A DNA stretch of 64,000 nucleotides from Burkholderia sp. Ax-1724. Lineage in GTDB: Bacteria; Pseudomonadota; Gammaproteobacteria; Burkholderiales; Burkholderiaceae. Positions 8,539 to 16,833 of this stretch are shown here, piece after piece (the first letter of the stretch is position 1; the number at the start of each line of letters is the position of its first letter). The notes beneath the pieces were generated by a model. The model was not told the DNA's origin. It made no database searches and saw nothing but the letters and a program-made list of their open reading frames with translations. Location: contig NZ_VWWL01000014.1 of the NCBI RefSeq assembly GCF_011752995.1, positions 124,001-188,000 of the forward strand. The letters run 5' to 3'. The translations under genes were made by a program, and so were the position numbers.

Positions 8539-10254
8539 ATGCAAGAATTTCTGCAAAAAATAATGACGGTGCGCGTGAGCGTACTGAAGGGCGTTCTTCC
8601 GTTGAGCCGCGCCGCGGCGGCGCGCGATGCGCTGGCCGGCGTGCAGCTTGCGTCGATGGATATTCCGCAGGTGCTCGGCTATGCGCGCATCGCCGGCATG
8701 CCGGCCGTCGCCGGGCTTTACACCGCTTTCCTGCCGCTCCTCGCGTTTGCGTTTTTCGGCGCCTCGCGGCATCTCGTCGTTGCCGCCGACTCCGCCACCG
8801 CGACCATTTTCGCGAGCCGCCTCTCGACCATGGCGCCCGCTTCGAGCGCCGAATACGCGGCACTCGCGGCGATGGTCGCCTTGCTGACCGCGGCGCTGCT
8901 GCTCATCGCGCGCATCTTCAAGCTCGGTTTTCTCGCCGATTTCCTCTCGCGTACCGTGCTGGTCGGCTTTCTCGCCGGGGTCGGCGTGCAGGTCGGCATT
9001 GCGATGCTCGGCGACATGCTCGGCGTGCCGGGACATGCCGCGAGCAGCGTCGACCAGTTGCTGCTGGTCGTGCGCGAAGCCGCGCAGATTCATCCCGCGA
9101 CGCTGGCGATTTCGCTGCTGGTGGCCGCCACGATCCTGTTCTGCAAACGCTTCTGGCCGCGTCTGCCGGTGCCGCTGATCGCGGTCGTGGCGGGCATTGC
9201 CGCGAGCGACGTATTCGGTTTCGCGGCGCACGGCATCTCGATTCTCGGACCCGTGGCGGGCGGCTTGCCGCCGCTGCGCGTGCCGTCGGTGACGTGGCAG
9301 CAGATGCTCGATCTGCTGCCGGTGGCGGCGTCCTGCTTCGTGATGATCGTCGCGCAGAGCGCCGCCGCGAGCCGCGTGTTCGCCGAGCGTTATCACGAAA
9401 CCGTCGACACCAACGCCGACCTGCTCGGCATCGCGGCCGCCAATGCGGTGGCGGCGTTCTCGGGCGCGTTCGTCGTCAACGGCAGTCCGACGCAGACCGC
9501 GATGGCCGATCGCGCCGGCACGCGCAGCCAGTTCGCGCAGCTCGTGTTCGCGGCCGTGGTCGTGGTGGTGCTGCTGTTTTTCAGCCGCTATCTGCAATAT
9601 CTGCCGCACTGCATTCTCGCGAGCATCGTGTTTACGATCGCGGTCGGGCTCGTCAATCTGTCGGCGCTGTCCGCGATTCGCCGCGAGAGTCCCGGCGAAT
9701 TCGCGCTCGCGGTGTTCACGGCGGCGGCCGTCGTGCTGATCGGCGTCGAGCACGGCATTCTGGTCGCGGTCGCCTTGTCGCTGCTGCGCCATGTGCGCCA
9801 TAGCTACCGTCCGCACACGATGATGCTCGCGCCCAACGGCGACGGGCTATGGGTGCCGGTGCCGGCCGTGCCCGGCAGCGAGACCGCGCCGGGCCTGATC
9901 GTCTATCGCTTCGGCGCCGACCTGTTCTACGCGAACGACCACTTTTTCGTCGAGGACGTCAGCGGCCTGATCGGGCATGCGCCGAGCGCGGTGCGCTGGT
10001 TCGTCGTCGATGCGAGCGCGATCACCGATCTCGACTATTCGGCAGCGCGTTCGGTGGGCGAGTTGTGTGCGTCGCTCAAGCGCAGCGGCATCGACGTGAT
10101 CTTCGCGCGCGTGAACCGCTATCTGCGTGCCGACATGGACCGGCATGGGATCACGCCGATTGTCGAGGAGCGCTGCATTTTCGGCACCTTGCACGAGGCG
10201 CTGCTGATGGCCGGCGTGGTAAATCCGCATGAGCAGATAAAGGGCGCGCCTTGA
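8539..10254 (+). CDS. SulP-family anion transporter with STAS domain
   Basis: A 571-residue SulP (SLC26-like) permease. The transmembrane part opens with 'DALAGVQLASMDIPQVLGYA' and 'AGLYTAFLPLLAFAFFGAS', the conserved SulP start, and includes 'NGSPTQTAMADRAGTRSQ' around the substrate-facing helices. The C-terminal 110 residues form a STAS domain ('FVVDASAITDLDYSAARSVG'). Sulfate is the commonest substrate, and bicarbonate or dicarboxylates are alternatives. ATG 8539 has AGGGG 12-16 nt upstream; a longer start at 8485 lacks support. The flanking genes give no pathway clue. Confidence 0.9.
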   Translation: MQEFLQKIMTVRVSVLKGVLPLSRAAAARDALAGVQLASMDIPQVLGYARIAGMPAVAGLYTAFLPLLAFAFFGASRHLVVAADSATATIFASRLSTMAPASSAEYAALAAMVALLTAALLLIARIFKLGFLADFLSRTVLVGFLAGVGVQVGIAMLGDMLGVPGHAASSVDQLLLVVREAAQIHPATLAISLLVAATILFCKRFWPRLPVPLIAVVAGIAASDVFGFAAHGISILGPVAGGLPPLRVPSVTWQQMLDLLPVAASCFVMIVAQSAAASRVFAERYHETVDTNADLLGIAAANAVAAFSGAFVVNGSPTQTAMADRAGTRSQFAQLVFAAVVVVVLLFFSRYLQYLPHCILASIVFTIAVGLVNLSALSAIRRESPGEFALAVFTAAAVVLIGVEHGILVAVALSLLRHVRHSYRPHTMMLAPNGDGLWVPVPAVPGSETAPGLIVYRFGADLFYANDHFFVEDVSGLIGHAPSAVRWFVVDASAITDLDYSAARSVGELCASLKRSGIDVIFARVNRYLRADMDRHGITPIVEERCIFGTLHEALLMAGVVNPHEQIKGAP

Positions 10255-10479
10255 CGGATGCCTGGGGCTCGTTCATGAAGCGCAATGAAGCGGATGTCGT
10301 GCCACGGACCTCGCCGGGCGCATGGGCGCGAAGCCGTGCCTGAAGACGAAGCTGCGATAATGGCCGCCTCACCGTGCCACCGGCGGGCAAGCCTTCATAC
10401 CGCCGGCGGCGCATTCGCGTAAGCTCATTCCGGCCGCGTACCCATTCCGGGCGGCCTCTACTCAATGCAGACGCACCGA

Positions 10480-11517
10480 ATGACTACTTTCAGTTTTCTC
10501 GACGACTACAGCGAAGGCGCGCATCCCGACATACTGCGCGCGCTGAGCGAATCGAACTACGTCCAGCAGGCCGCATACGGCGAGGATGCGTACTGTGCCG
10601 AAGCCACCGCACGCATCAAGGCTCGCCTCGGCGACGGCTTCGACGGCGCGATCCACTACGTCGCGAGCGGCACGCTGGCGAACCTCGTGTCGATTGCCGC
10701 CTGCCTGCGTCCGCACGAAGCCGTCATCGCGGCGAACTCGGGGCATATCGTCGGGCGGGAGGCCGGCGCGATCGAGGCGACGGGCCACAAGCTCATCACG
10801 GTTCCTGGCGTCGACGGGAAGCTCACGCCGGAGCATATCGAGGCCGCGCTCGCCGGCAATGCGCATTTCCCGCACATGGCGAAGCCACGCATGATCTATC
10901 TGTCGAACGCGACCGAAACGGGCACGCTCTACACGCTGGCGGAATTGCGGGCAATCTCGGCCCTCGCGAAACAGCGCGGCCTCCTGCTGTTTCTCGATGG
11001 CGCGCGCCTCGCGGCGGCGCTGGCCTCGGACCGCAACGATGCGACGCTGGCCGAGATCGCCGCGCTCGCCGACATCTTCTGGATCGGCGGGACCAAGGTC
11101 GGCACGCTGCTTGGCGAAGCGATCGTCGTATGCAATCCGGCCTTGAAAGAAGACTTCGCGTTCCACGTCAAGCAGCGGGGCGCCATGCTCGCGAAGGGCC
11201 GGGTCTTGGGCATCCAGTTTCAGGAACTGTTCGGCAACCACGATCTGTTCTTCGCCAACGCGCGGCACGCGAATGCGATGGCGAAGAAACTCGCCTCGGG
11301 GATCGTGGCGAACGGTCACGCGCTCCAGGCGGAAACGGTGACGAACCAGATATTCGCGATCCTGCCCGATCCGGTCATTGCCGCCTTGAAGCGCGACTTC
11401 GCGTTCTACGTGTGGGGCGCGGCGCATGACGGTCATTCGGTGGTGCGGATCGTCACGTCGTGGGCTACCGAAGAGCGTCAGGTCGATGCGTTCCTGAGCC
11501 GGCTGGCGTTGGGCTGA
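10480..11517 (+). CDS. Low-specificity L-threonine aldolase-like PLP enzyme
   Basis: A 345-residue fold-type I PLP enzyme of the threonine aldolase/beta-eliminating lyase family. 'DDYSEGAHPDILRAL' is the family start, 'VASGTLANLVSI' is the cofactor phosphate region, and 'FLDGARLAAAL' gives the PLP-binding Asp and Arg. 'IGGTKVGTL' carries the Schiff-base Lys. Expected reaction: L-threonine or L-allo-threonine to glycine and acetaldehyde. ATG 10480 matches the family start; ATG 10465 would add five residues. Neither has a clear ribosome site. It is a single-gene unit. Confidence 0.85.
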   Translation: MTTFSFLDDYSEGAHPDILRALSESNYVQQAAYGEDAYCAEATARIKARLGDGFDGAIHYVASGTLANLVSIAACLRPHEAVIAANSGHIVGREAGAIEATGHKLITVPGVDGKLTPEHIEAALAGNAHFPHMAKPRMIYLSNATETGTLYTLAELRAISALAKQRGLLLFLDGARLAAALASDRNDATLAEIAALADIFWIGGTKVGTLLGEAIVVCNPALKEDFAFHVKQRGAMLAKGRVLGIQFQELFGNHDLFFANARHANAMAKKLASGIVANGHALQAETVTNQIFAILPDPVIAALKRDFAFYVWGAAHDGHSVVRIVTSWATEERQVDAFLSRLALG

Positions 11518-11552
11518 GCGCTGATCCTTGGATGCCGGGCGCGGCGCGGCAT

Positions 11553-11957
11553 CTACCGCGGTGGTGCGCCGGCGTCGTCCGCGAAAAAATAGCCGATGAA
11601 AAAGCATAGGCCCGCGAGCGCGATGCCGAGCCCCGCGACCGTATAGGCCAGCCTCGCGCCGTGCCACAGGCTGCCGAACCATTGATGCAACTGCGCCATC
11701 AGCACCGCCGCATTGCCGCCGATCTGCTGTAGTTCGATCTGGTAACGCGGATCGACGGCGCTGTACATCGCGACCGCGCTATCGGGCGGCGGCGCGCTCG
11801 CATGAATGAACGCTGCCGCGATCAGGCCGGCGAGCAGGATCGCCGCGCCGCTCGCATAGAGCCGCTTTTGCAGCGGCGAGCGTGCGGTCGCGGGGCTGGT
11901 TTCGTTGCCGCCGCCGCTGCCTTTGCCTTTACCACTGTCTTTGTGGTTGCCGTTCAT
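11553..11957 (-). CDS. Small membrane protein of unknown function
   Basis: A 134-residue protein with a Gly/Lys/Ser-rich cytoplasmic start and two hydrophobic helices ('AAILLAGLIAAAFIHA' and 'AGLGIALAGLCFFIGYFFA') around a loop of about 55 residues. I do not recognise a family. It is convergent with the aldolase gene and lies about 100 bp upstream of the lysE-type gene on the same strand. Confidence 0.55.
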   Translation of the reverse strand: MNGNHKDSGKGKGSGGGNETSPATARSPLQKRLYASGAAILLAGLIAAAFIHASAPPPDSAVAMYSAVDPRYQIELQQIGGNAAVLMAQLHQWFGSLWHGARLAYTVAGLGIALAGLCFFIGYFFADDAGAPPR

Positions 11958-12055
11958 CGTGCCTGTCCGCGTGCCTTGTCGTGGGCCATGCTGCGTGCCC
12001 TTCGTATCGCAATGGCGCCAGTATCGCAGAGCGGCGGCGCACGCCGAAGCGCGGG

Positions 12056-12694
12056 CTAGTTTTTCGACGTCAGCAGCTTAAGCCCCGCGATGCCGAACAT
12101 GATCGCGAGCGAGCCGTCGAGCCAGCGCCGGATCGCCAGGTAGATGCGCCGTGCCGACGCCGTGGAAAACAGCACCGCGTAGCTCGCGAACACCGTCGTG
12201 CCGATTGCCATGCAGCCGAGCACGACCGGCAGCACGTGCGCCGCGCCGTGTACCGGCGACATCGCGAGCGAGACGATCGAGAGCCACACGAGCACCGCTT
12301 TCGGATTCGTGAGATGCAGCAGCAGACCGCGCAGATAGAGTCGCCCGAGCGGCTCGTCGGCCCGCGCGCCGCCCGCGAGCGGTTTGCCCGCGCCGAGCGC
12401 CGAGCGCGCCGATTTGAAGCCGAGCCACAGCAGATACAGTCCGCCCGCGATCCGGATCGCGACGAGGCATTGCGAGTAAGCGGCCAGCACCGCCGACAAG
12501 CCGAGCGACGCGAGCAACGCCCACGAGAACGAGCCCGATATCACACCGAGCGCGAACGTCAGCGCGGCGCGGCGGCCCGTGCTCATGGCGAGCGACATGA
12601 TCGCGAGATTGCTCGGCCCGGGGCTCGCGGTGCCGACGAAATAGGCGCTGTAGGCGATCAGGACATCGGCGGTGAGCAGGGGGCTGGCGATCAT
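12056..12694 (-). CDS. LysE/RhtB-family amino-acid exporter
   Basis: A 212-residue inner-membrane exporter with six hydrophobic segments. The family hallmark 'TASPGPSNLAIMS' is near the N-terminus, and 'RGLLLHLTNPKAVLVWLSIV' marks the conserved TM3-TM4 region. Members export lysine, threonine or homoserine lactones. ATG 12694 gives the standard family length; the open frame continues upstream without similarity. A LysR gene starts its 3' end about 190 bp upstream on the same strand and could control it. Confidence 0.9.
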   Translation of the reverse strand: MIASPLLTADVLIAYSAYFVGTASPGPSNLAIMSLAMSTGRRAALTFALGVISGSFSWALLASLGLSAVLAAYSQCLVAIRIAGGLYLLWLGFKSARSALGAGKPLAGGARADEPLGRLYLRGLLLHLTNPKAVLVWLSIVSLAMSPVHGAAHVLPVVLGCMAIGTTVFASYAVLFSTASARRIYLAIRRWLDGSLAIMFGIAGLKLLTSKN

Positions 12695-12888
12695 GGCGGC
12701 GGGAGACGAGGGCGGATGGGGTACTTCACCTGATTCGGTGTCGGCAACGATTCTGCGCGCCGCTGCACGAAACTCACAGATACAGTTGCCCGCTCGCATG
12801 GCAGGACAATCGGCGTGCCGCGTGCGCGATGCACGGCGGCCGTGCTGGCCGTGCGTATTGGTGCGTATTGTGCCTATCGTGCGGCCGC

Positions 12889-13788
12889 TCAGCCACGCGT
12901 CCCGGCCGCTCCCGCCGCCCCCGCCGCTTCGGCAATACACTCCGCCAGCGCATCCGCCACCGCTTGCCGGCTATGCCGCGGACGCTGCACGAGACCGATC
13001 TCGCGCTGGAACGTCTGATCGCCGAGTTCGAGCGCGACGACGCTCGCGGGCCATTTGCCGAGCCCGGCCGTATCGGGAATCAGCGCGACGCCCATGCCGC
13101 GCGCGACCAGTTGCACGATCGCCTGCAATTCGTCGAGTTCGATCGCATCGCGCACGGTCAGACGCGCGCGACGCAGAAAACGGTCGACGAGCCGCCCGCC
13201 GAACGAGGCGCGGTCGTAGCGGATAAACGGCTCGCTGCGTAGCAGCTCGCGCCACGAGCGTGCGCCGCGCGCGAGCTTTTTCGGCACGAGCAGCACGAAC
13301 CGCTCGGCGACGAGCGTGCGCCATTCGAGTTCCGAGGGCAGCGCGAACGGCGGCTTGATGATGACGGCCAGATCGAGTTCGCCGGAATCCACCTGGCCGA
13401 GCAGGCCGAGCGATACGCCGGGCACCACGCGAATGCGCCAGCCGGGGCGGTCGTCGCGAAAGCGCGCGAGCGCGTCGGCGAGCAGCGACACCTGCGCGGA
13501 CGCGATCGCGCCGACCCGCAGCATGCCGCTTTCCGCCGCGCCCGCGCCGCGTTCGGCGAGCCGCGCGTAGAGCGTCATGATGTCTCCGGCGAGCGCGAGC
13601 GTTTCGCGGCCGGCCTCGTTGAGCGTCGCGGAGCGGCCGGTGCGGTCGAACAGCGGGAAGCCCAGTTCCTGTTCGAGCCGCTGCATCTGCGCGCTCACGG
13701 CCGATTGCGTGAGGCCGATGCGCGCGCCCGCGCCGGAAAACGTGCCGTACTGGCTCACGGCGATGAAGGTCTTCAGTTCGCTCAGCAT
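12889..13788 (-). CDS. LysR-family regulator
   Basis: A full-length 299-residue LysR protein. The winged HTH is in residues 1-60 ('LKTFIAVSQYGTFSGAG', 'LTQSAVSAQMQRLEQELG'), followed by the effector-binding domain ending 'VARGMGVALIPD'. The last 15 residues are an Ala/Gly-rich tail. It is divergent from the VOC gene with 153 bp between them. That gap contains the AT-rich palindromic stretch typical of LysR sites near 13788-13850. The VOC gene or the lysE gene are the likely targets. Confidence 0.9.
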   Translation of the reverse strand: MLSELKTFIAVSQYGTFSGAGARIGLTQSAVSAQMQRLEQELGFPLFDRTGRSATLNEAGRETLALAGDIMTLYARLAERGAGAAESGMLRVGAIASAQVSLLADALARFRDDRPGWRIRVVPGVSLGLLGQVDSGELDLAVIIKPPFALPSELEWRTLVAERFVLLVPKKLARGARSWRELLRSEPFIRYDRASFGGRLVDRFLRRARLTVRDAIELDELQAIVQLVARGMGVALIPDTAGLGKWPASVVALELGDQTFQREIGLVQRPRHSRQAVADALAECIAEAAGAAGAAGTRG

Positions 13789-13941
13789 GTCGATTGATCG
13801 ATTTTCGTGTTGGTCAGGTCAAATATATATCGTTTCTCAGCATTTTTATTCATGGTTAAACTTGGCCTCGCGTGACGGGCTCGCGCGGGACGCGAGCCGT
13901 ACCTCAACCCCACTTCACTTCAAGCCAGCGAGTTTTCCATC

Positions 13942-14376
13942 ATGAGCGTTGCCGAAACCGTCTTGCCGCCGTTCCATCTGGCGTTTCCTGTGCATAGCCT
14001 CGCCGCCGCGCGCGAGTTTTACGGCGAACTGCTCGGTTGTCCGGAAGGACGCAGTTCGGACGCATGGGTCGATTTCAATTTCTACGGCCACCAGATCGTC
14101 GCCCACCTCGCGCCGGACGAAATCGGCCATCGCCACACGAGCGCGGTCGACGGCGACGCGGTGCCGGTGCGGCATTTCGGCGCGGTGCTGTCGATGGAGC
14201 AGTGGCAGGCTGCCGCGGACAAGCTGCAGAAGGCCGGCATCGAATTCATCATCGAGCCGCACGTGCGCTTCAAGGGCGAGGTCGGCGAGCAGGCCACGAT
14301 GTTCTTCCTCGACCCGTCGGGCAATGCACTCGAATTCAAGGCGTTCGCCGACATGTCGTCGCTGTTCGCGCGGTAG
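13942..14376 (+). CDS. VOC (glyoxalase/dioxygenase superfamily) protein
   Basis: A 144-residue protein of two beta-alpha-beta-beta-beta modules. 'HLAFPVHSLAAAREFYGELL' starts module 1 with a metal-site His, 'HQIVAHL' is its second strand, 'RHFGAVLSM' starts module 2, and 'FFLDPSGNALEFKAF' ends it with the metal-binding Glu. This resembles small dioxygenase-like or glyoxalase-like VOC proteins; the substrate is not determinable. It is followed by a clear intrinsic terminator at 14407-14430. Divergent from a LysR regulator, which probably controls it. Confidence 0.85.
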   Translation: MSVAETVLPPFHLAFPVHSLAAAREFYGELLGCPEGRSSDAWVDFNFYGHQIVAHLAPDEIGHRHTSAVDGDAVPVRHFGAVLSMEQWQAAADKLQKAGIEFIIEPHVRFKGEVGEQATMFFLDPSGNALEFKAFADMSSLFAR

Positions 14377-14406
14377 GCGCTGGGTAACCGGTTGCGTTGA
14401 CGCAGG

Positions 14407-14430
14407 AACGCCGGCCTTCGGGCCGGCGTT
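14407..14430 (+). terminator. Intrinsic terminator after the VOC gene
   Basis: A perfect 10-bp GC-rich stem (14407-14416 with 14421-14430) and a TTCG tetraloop, followed directly by TTCGTTTG. It lies 31 bp after the stop codon. Confidence 0.85.
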
Positions 14431-14639
14431 TTCGTTTGTGGCGGAGGGCTTTTCGCGCGACGTTTCGTACTGTTTCGCGACGCTTCGTGCAGGCGAGAAC
14501 GAACGGGAAGAGCCTCACGCGGCGGTGCTGCCGCATATCGTGCGGCGGCGTCGGTTTGCGGCGGAATGTGCGCAATCCGAATGGATTTTGGAATTACGCA
14601 CTCGATAAGCCTGAGGCGTAATTGTATCCAAGCGTAACT

Positions 14640-15317
14640 TCCCTATTGCCTGTGCGGAAACGCCACAAGACGTTATTTTTCCGCCAGATTAACCAGATAG
14701 GGGGAATTGCTACGTAGAGGAAATAATGAGAAAGTAATATTTCGTTACACTAATAAAGCTATTTTAAAGAATTGAAAATATTAATTAATGGTATGTTAAG
14801 TATATATTTAAATTTTGAGATAAAACGGACCTAATCTTCATTCTGAATTCCGGAAATGAATGATCTGTCCGATTGCGTGGATGACGTGAAATGGCGCTAA
14901 TGGATGTATTCGTTCCAGGCGATGATTTGCGTATTTGAGTCGAATCGCAAAAAATATCGCCATTATTGCGTGCAGGGAAGTAATCGAGTAAATCGCTTTC
15001 CTCTATTTCGATTTTTGCGGCTCAAGCCGACGAGCTGGCATTTCGGGTAAAACAGACGTGCCGGCCATCCTTTTCGCCGGCACCGTACGCCACGCGCAGC
15101 GTGGCCGCACCTCGCGTCCCCAGGCGAAGCTCCGGGTTTCCTTGTGCCTGATTCCGGGCGAGGTCCGGCTGTGTCCAAGGTTCGTTCGAAAAAATGACCG
15201 ATCGTCTCGATATGTGGGATGAACCGGCGCGCATGTCCTTTGAATGGTGATGAATAGATCTGAATAAGCCGTCCGTGGAGACGTCGGATTTGCTGGATAA
15301 GTAGATAAGTAGAGAGA
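14640..15317. other. AT-rich gap before the recombinases
   Basis: No convincing gene. Positions about 14690-15000 are strikingly AT-rich compared with everything around (long runs of A, T and TATATTTAAATT-like sequence), the kind of DNA bound by H-NS-like silencers and often found at insertion points. From about 15000 the base composition returns to normal. Minus-strand frames here give no recognisable domain. Immediately before the recombinase start is a repeated ATAAGTAG (15299-15314). Confidence 0.6.
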
Positions 15318-15893
15318 ATGAAAATCGGCTACGCGAGGGTTTCTACTGATGACCAAAATCTCGATTTGCAACTCGAGGCGCTGCGGGCGGTGGGATGCGT
15401 AAAAGTATTCACCGATCATGGCGTGTCCGGCAGCACCTTTTCCCGGCCCGGGCTCGACGAGGTGCTGGATGTGCTCAAGGCGGGCGATACCCTCGTGGTC
15501 TGGAGGCTGGACCGGCTCGGCCGTTCGATCAAGAAGCTGATCGAGCTTGTCGAAACCTTGGGGAAGAGGAAGATCCAGTTCGTGTCGATCACGGAGTGCA
15601 TCGATACGACGTCCGCCGGCGGCACCTTGCTGTTTCATATCATGGCGGCGCTCGCCCAGTTCGAGCGCTCGCTGATCGGCGAGCGCACGCGCGCCGGCAT
15701 GCGCGCGGCCAAGGCGCGCGGCCAGCATGTCGGCAGGCGTCACGCGATGACCGAGGCCGAGTGTGTCCAGGCGCATCAACTGCTGTCCGAGCACTCAACC
15801 CTGTTCGTTGCCCAGAAGTTCGAGATTCATCCCAAGACGTTGCTGCGCAGCCTGCGCCGCCACGGACTCAGTGTCGAGAAGACCGTTTGCTGA
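15318..15893 (+). CDS. Serine recombinase (resolvase/invertase family)
   Basis: A 191-residue small serine recombinase. The N-terminal catalytic domain starts 'MKIGYARVSTDDQNLDLQ' with nucleophile Ser9. Further conserved pieces are 'VWRLDRLGRS' and 'QFERSLIGERTRAGM', which carry the active-site Arg residues. The C-terminal 45 residues form a helix-turn-helix ('FVAQKFEIHPKTLLRSLRRHG'). Its size fits DNA invertases (Hin/Gin) and Tn3-type resolvases. It is convergent with a paralogous recombinase at 15998-16570, with a GC hairpin between them. No flanking invertible sites were proven by eye. Confidence 0.9.
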   Translation: MKIGYARVSTDDQNLDLQLEALRAVGCVKVFTDHGVSGSTFSRPGLDEVLDVLKAGDTLVVWRLDRLGRSIKKLIELVETLGKRKIQFVSITECIDTTSAGGTLLFHIMAALAQFERSLIGERTRAGMRAAKARGQHVGRRHAMTEAECVQAHQLLSEHSTLFVAQKFEIHPKTLLRSLRRHGLSVEKTVC

Positions 15894-15921
15894 CCCGGGC
15901 AGCCCGGCGCCGGGTCCGTGG

Positions 15922-15949
15922 CGAGGCGCGCCCCCCCGCGCGGGCCTCG
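15922..15949. terminator. GC hairpin between convergent recombinases
   Basis: CGAGGC (15922-15927) pairs with GCCTCG (15944-15949) around a C/G-rich loop, followed by TTTGCG. Placed between two convergent genes, it may stop transcription from the left. Confidence 0.5.
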
Positions 15950-15997
15950 TTTGCGCATATCTCGTTCCGATACCGGGCAGTTCTAGCCTGCCAGGTT

Positions 15998-16570
15998 CTA
16001 CTTCAGGAGGCGCGTGGTTTGCTCCGACTGCTGCCGCGCGCGGCGGATCGTGCGCGGATGAACGTTGAATTTCGCCGCGACGTCGCTGATGGAGCAACTC
16101 TCGAGCAGCTCAATCGCCTCGGTCTTCTGCTCCGGCGTCAGAACCGGACGCCGGCCCAGCCGGGAGCCCCGGTCGCGCGCCGCGCGCATGCCGGCGCGCG
16201 TGCGCTCGCCGATCAGCGAGCGCTCGAACTGGGCGAGCGCGGCGAGCATGTGAAAGATCAGCATGCCGCTGCACGACGTCGTGTCGATGGCTTCCGTGAG
16301 TGACTGAAACTGTATTCCCCTGGCACTGAGGCTTTCGATCAGTTCCAGGAGCCGCCGCAGCGACCGGCCGAGCCTGTCCAGTCTCCATACGACGAGAATA
16401 TCTCCCGCACGCAATTGTTCCAGCATCGAACTGAGTCCGGGGCGCAAAAAGCTGGCGCCCGAAACACCCTGATCTTCAAAAAGCATTTGGCAACCCGCCG
16501 CCTTCAAAGCACGAGTCTGTAGATCCAGATTCTGCTCATCCGTCGATACGCGTGCATACCCGATTTTCAT
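15998..16570 (-). CDS. Second serine recombinase, convergent paralogue
   Basis: A 190-residue small serine recombinase, clearly related to the one at 15318-15893: 'MKIGYARVSTDEQNLDLQ' with Ser9, 'VWRLDRLGRSLRRL' and 'QFERSLIGERTRAGM'. The C-terminal HTH differs ('DVAAKFNVHPRTIRRARQQ'), so the two may bind different sites or form mixed complexes. CGGAG lies about 11 nt before the ATG. Just upstream (16626-16642) is a 17-bp dyad that could be a binding site. Confidence 0.9.
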   Translation of the reverse strand: MKIGYARVSTDEQNLDLQTRALKAAGCQMLFEDQGVSGASFLRPGLSSMLEQLRAGDILVVWRLDRLGRSLRRLLELIESLSARGIQFQSLTEAIDTTSCSGMLIFHMLAALAQFERSLIGERTRAGMRAARDRGSRLGRRPVLTPEQKTEAIELLESCSISDVAAKFNVHPRTIRRARQQSEQTTRLLK

Positions 16571-16625
16571 GACACTTTACTCCGAGATTTAGTTTGTTTT
16601 TTACTTGTGAATACGAATTACCTGA

Positions 16626-16642
16626 TCAGCATTTTCTGCTGA
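16626..16642. promoter_or_regulatory. Dyad upstream of the minus-strand recombinase
   Basis: TCAGCA (16626-16631) TTTTC TGCTGA (16637-16642) is a perfect 6-bp inverted repeat, 56 bp upstream of the minus-strand recombinase start. It could be an operator or a recombination half-site. Confidence 0.4.
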
Positions 16643-16650
16643 CTAATGAC

Positions 16651-16792
16651 GACAAAGGCTGGACATAACGGGTCCCTTTCGTCCTGGCAAATTCCTCGTA
16701 AATTCACGCAGCAAGTTCATGATTAACCCGATGGTTTTTTAGCGGCGATCGACTATGCTGGATCGTGACACAAAGGACCCCTTTTGTCCTTT
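16651..16792. promoter_or_regulatory. Two related operator-like inverted repeats before the EAL gene
   Basis: Site A: GACAAAGG (16651-16658) faces CCCTTTCGTC (16674-16683). Site B: AAAGGAC (16772-16778) CCCTTTT GTCCTTT (16786-16792), a perfect 7-bp inverted repeat. The right halves, 16670-16685 and 16775-16790, match at 13 of 16 positions and are 105 bp apart. This spacing and symmetry suggest a repressor or activator that binds twice in the gap between the recombinase and the EAL gene. Confidence 0.5.
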
Positions 16793-16833
16793 TCTCCCCG
16801 TTATGGCGTCGCCTGTAATAAAGGCGCGGCGGC

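Noticed and set aside
15003..15234. Minus-strand frames of about 70 codons before the first recombinase
   Set aside because: Readable but without a recognised domain, ribosome site or neighbour support.
15318..16570. Prophage or integron around the recombinases
   Set aside because: No phage structural genes, integrase of the tyrosine type, tRNA or attachment-site duplication is visible; only two small serine recombinases.
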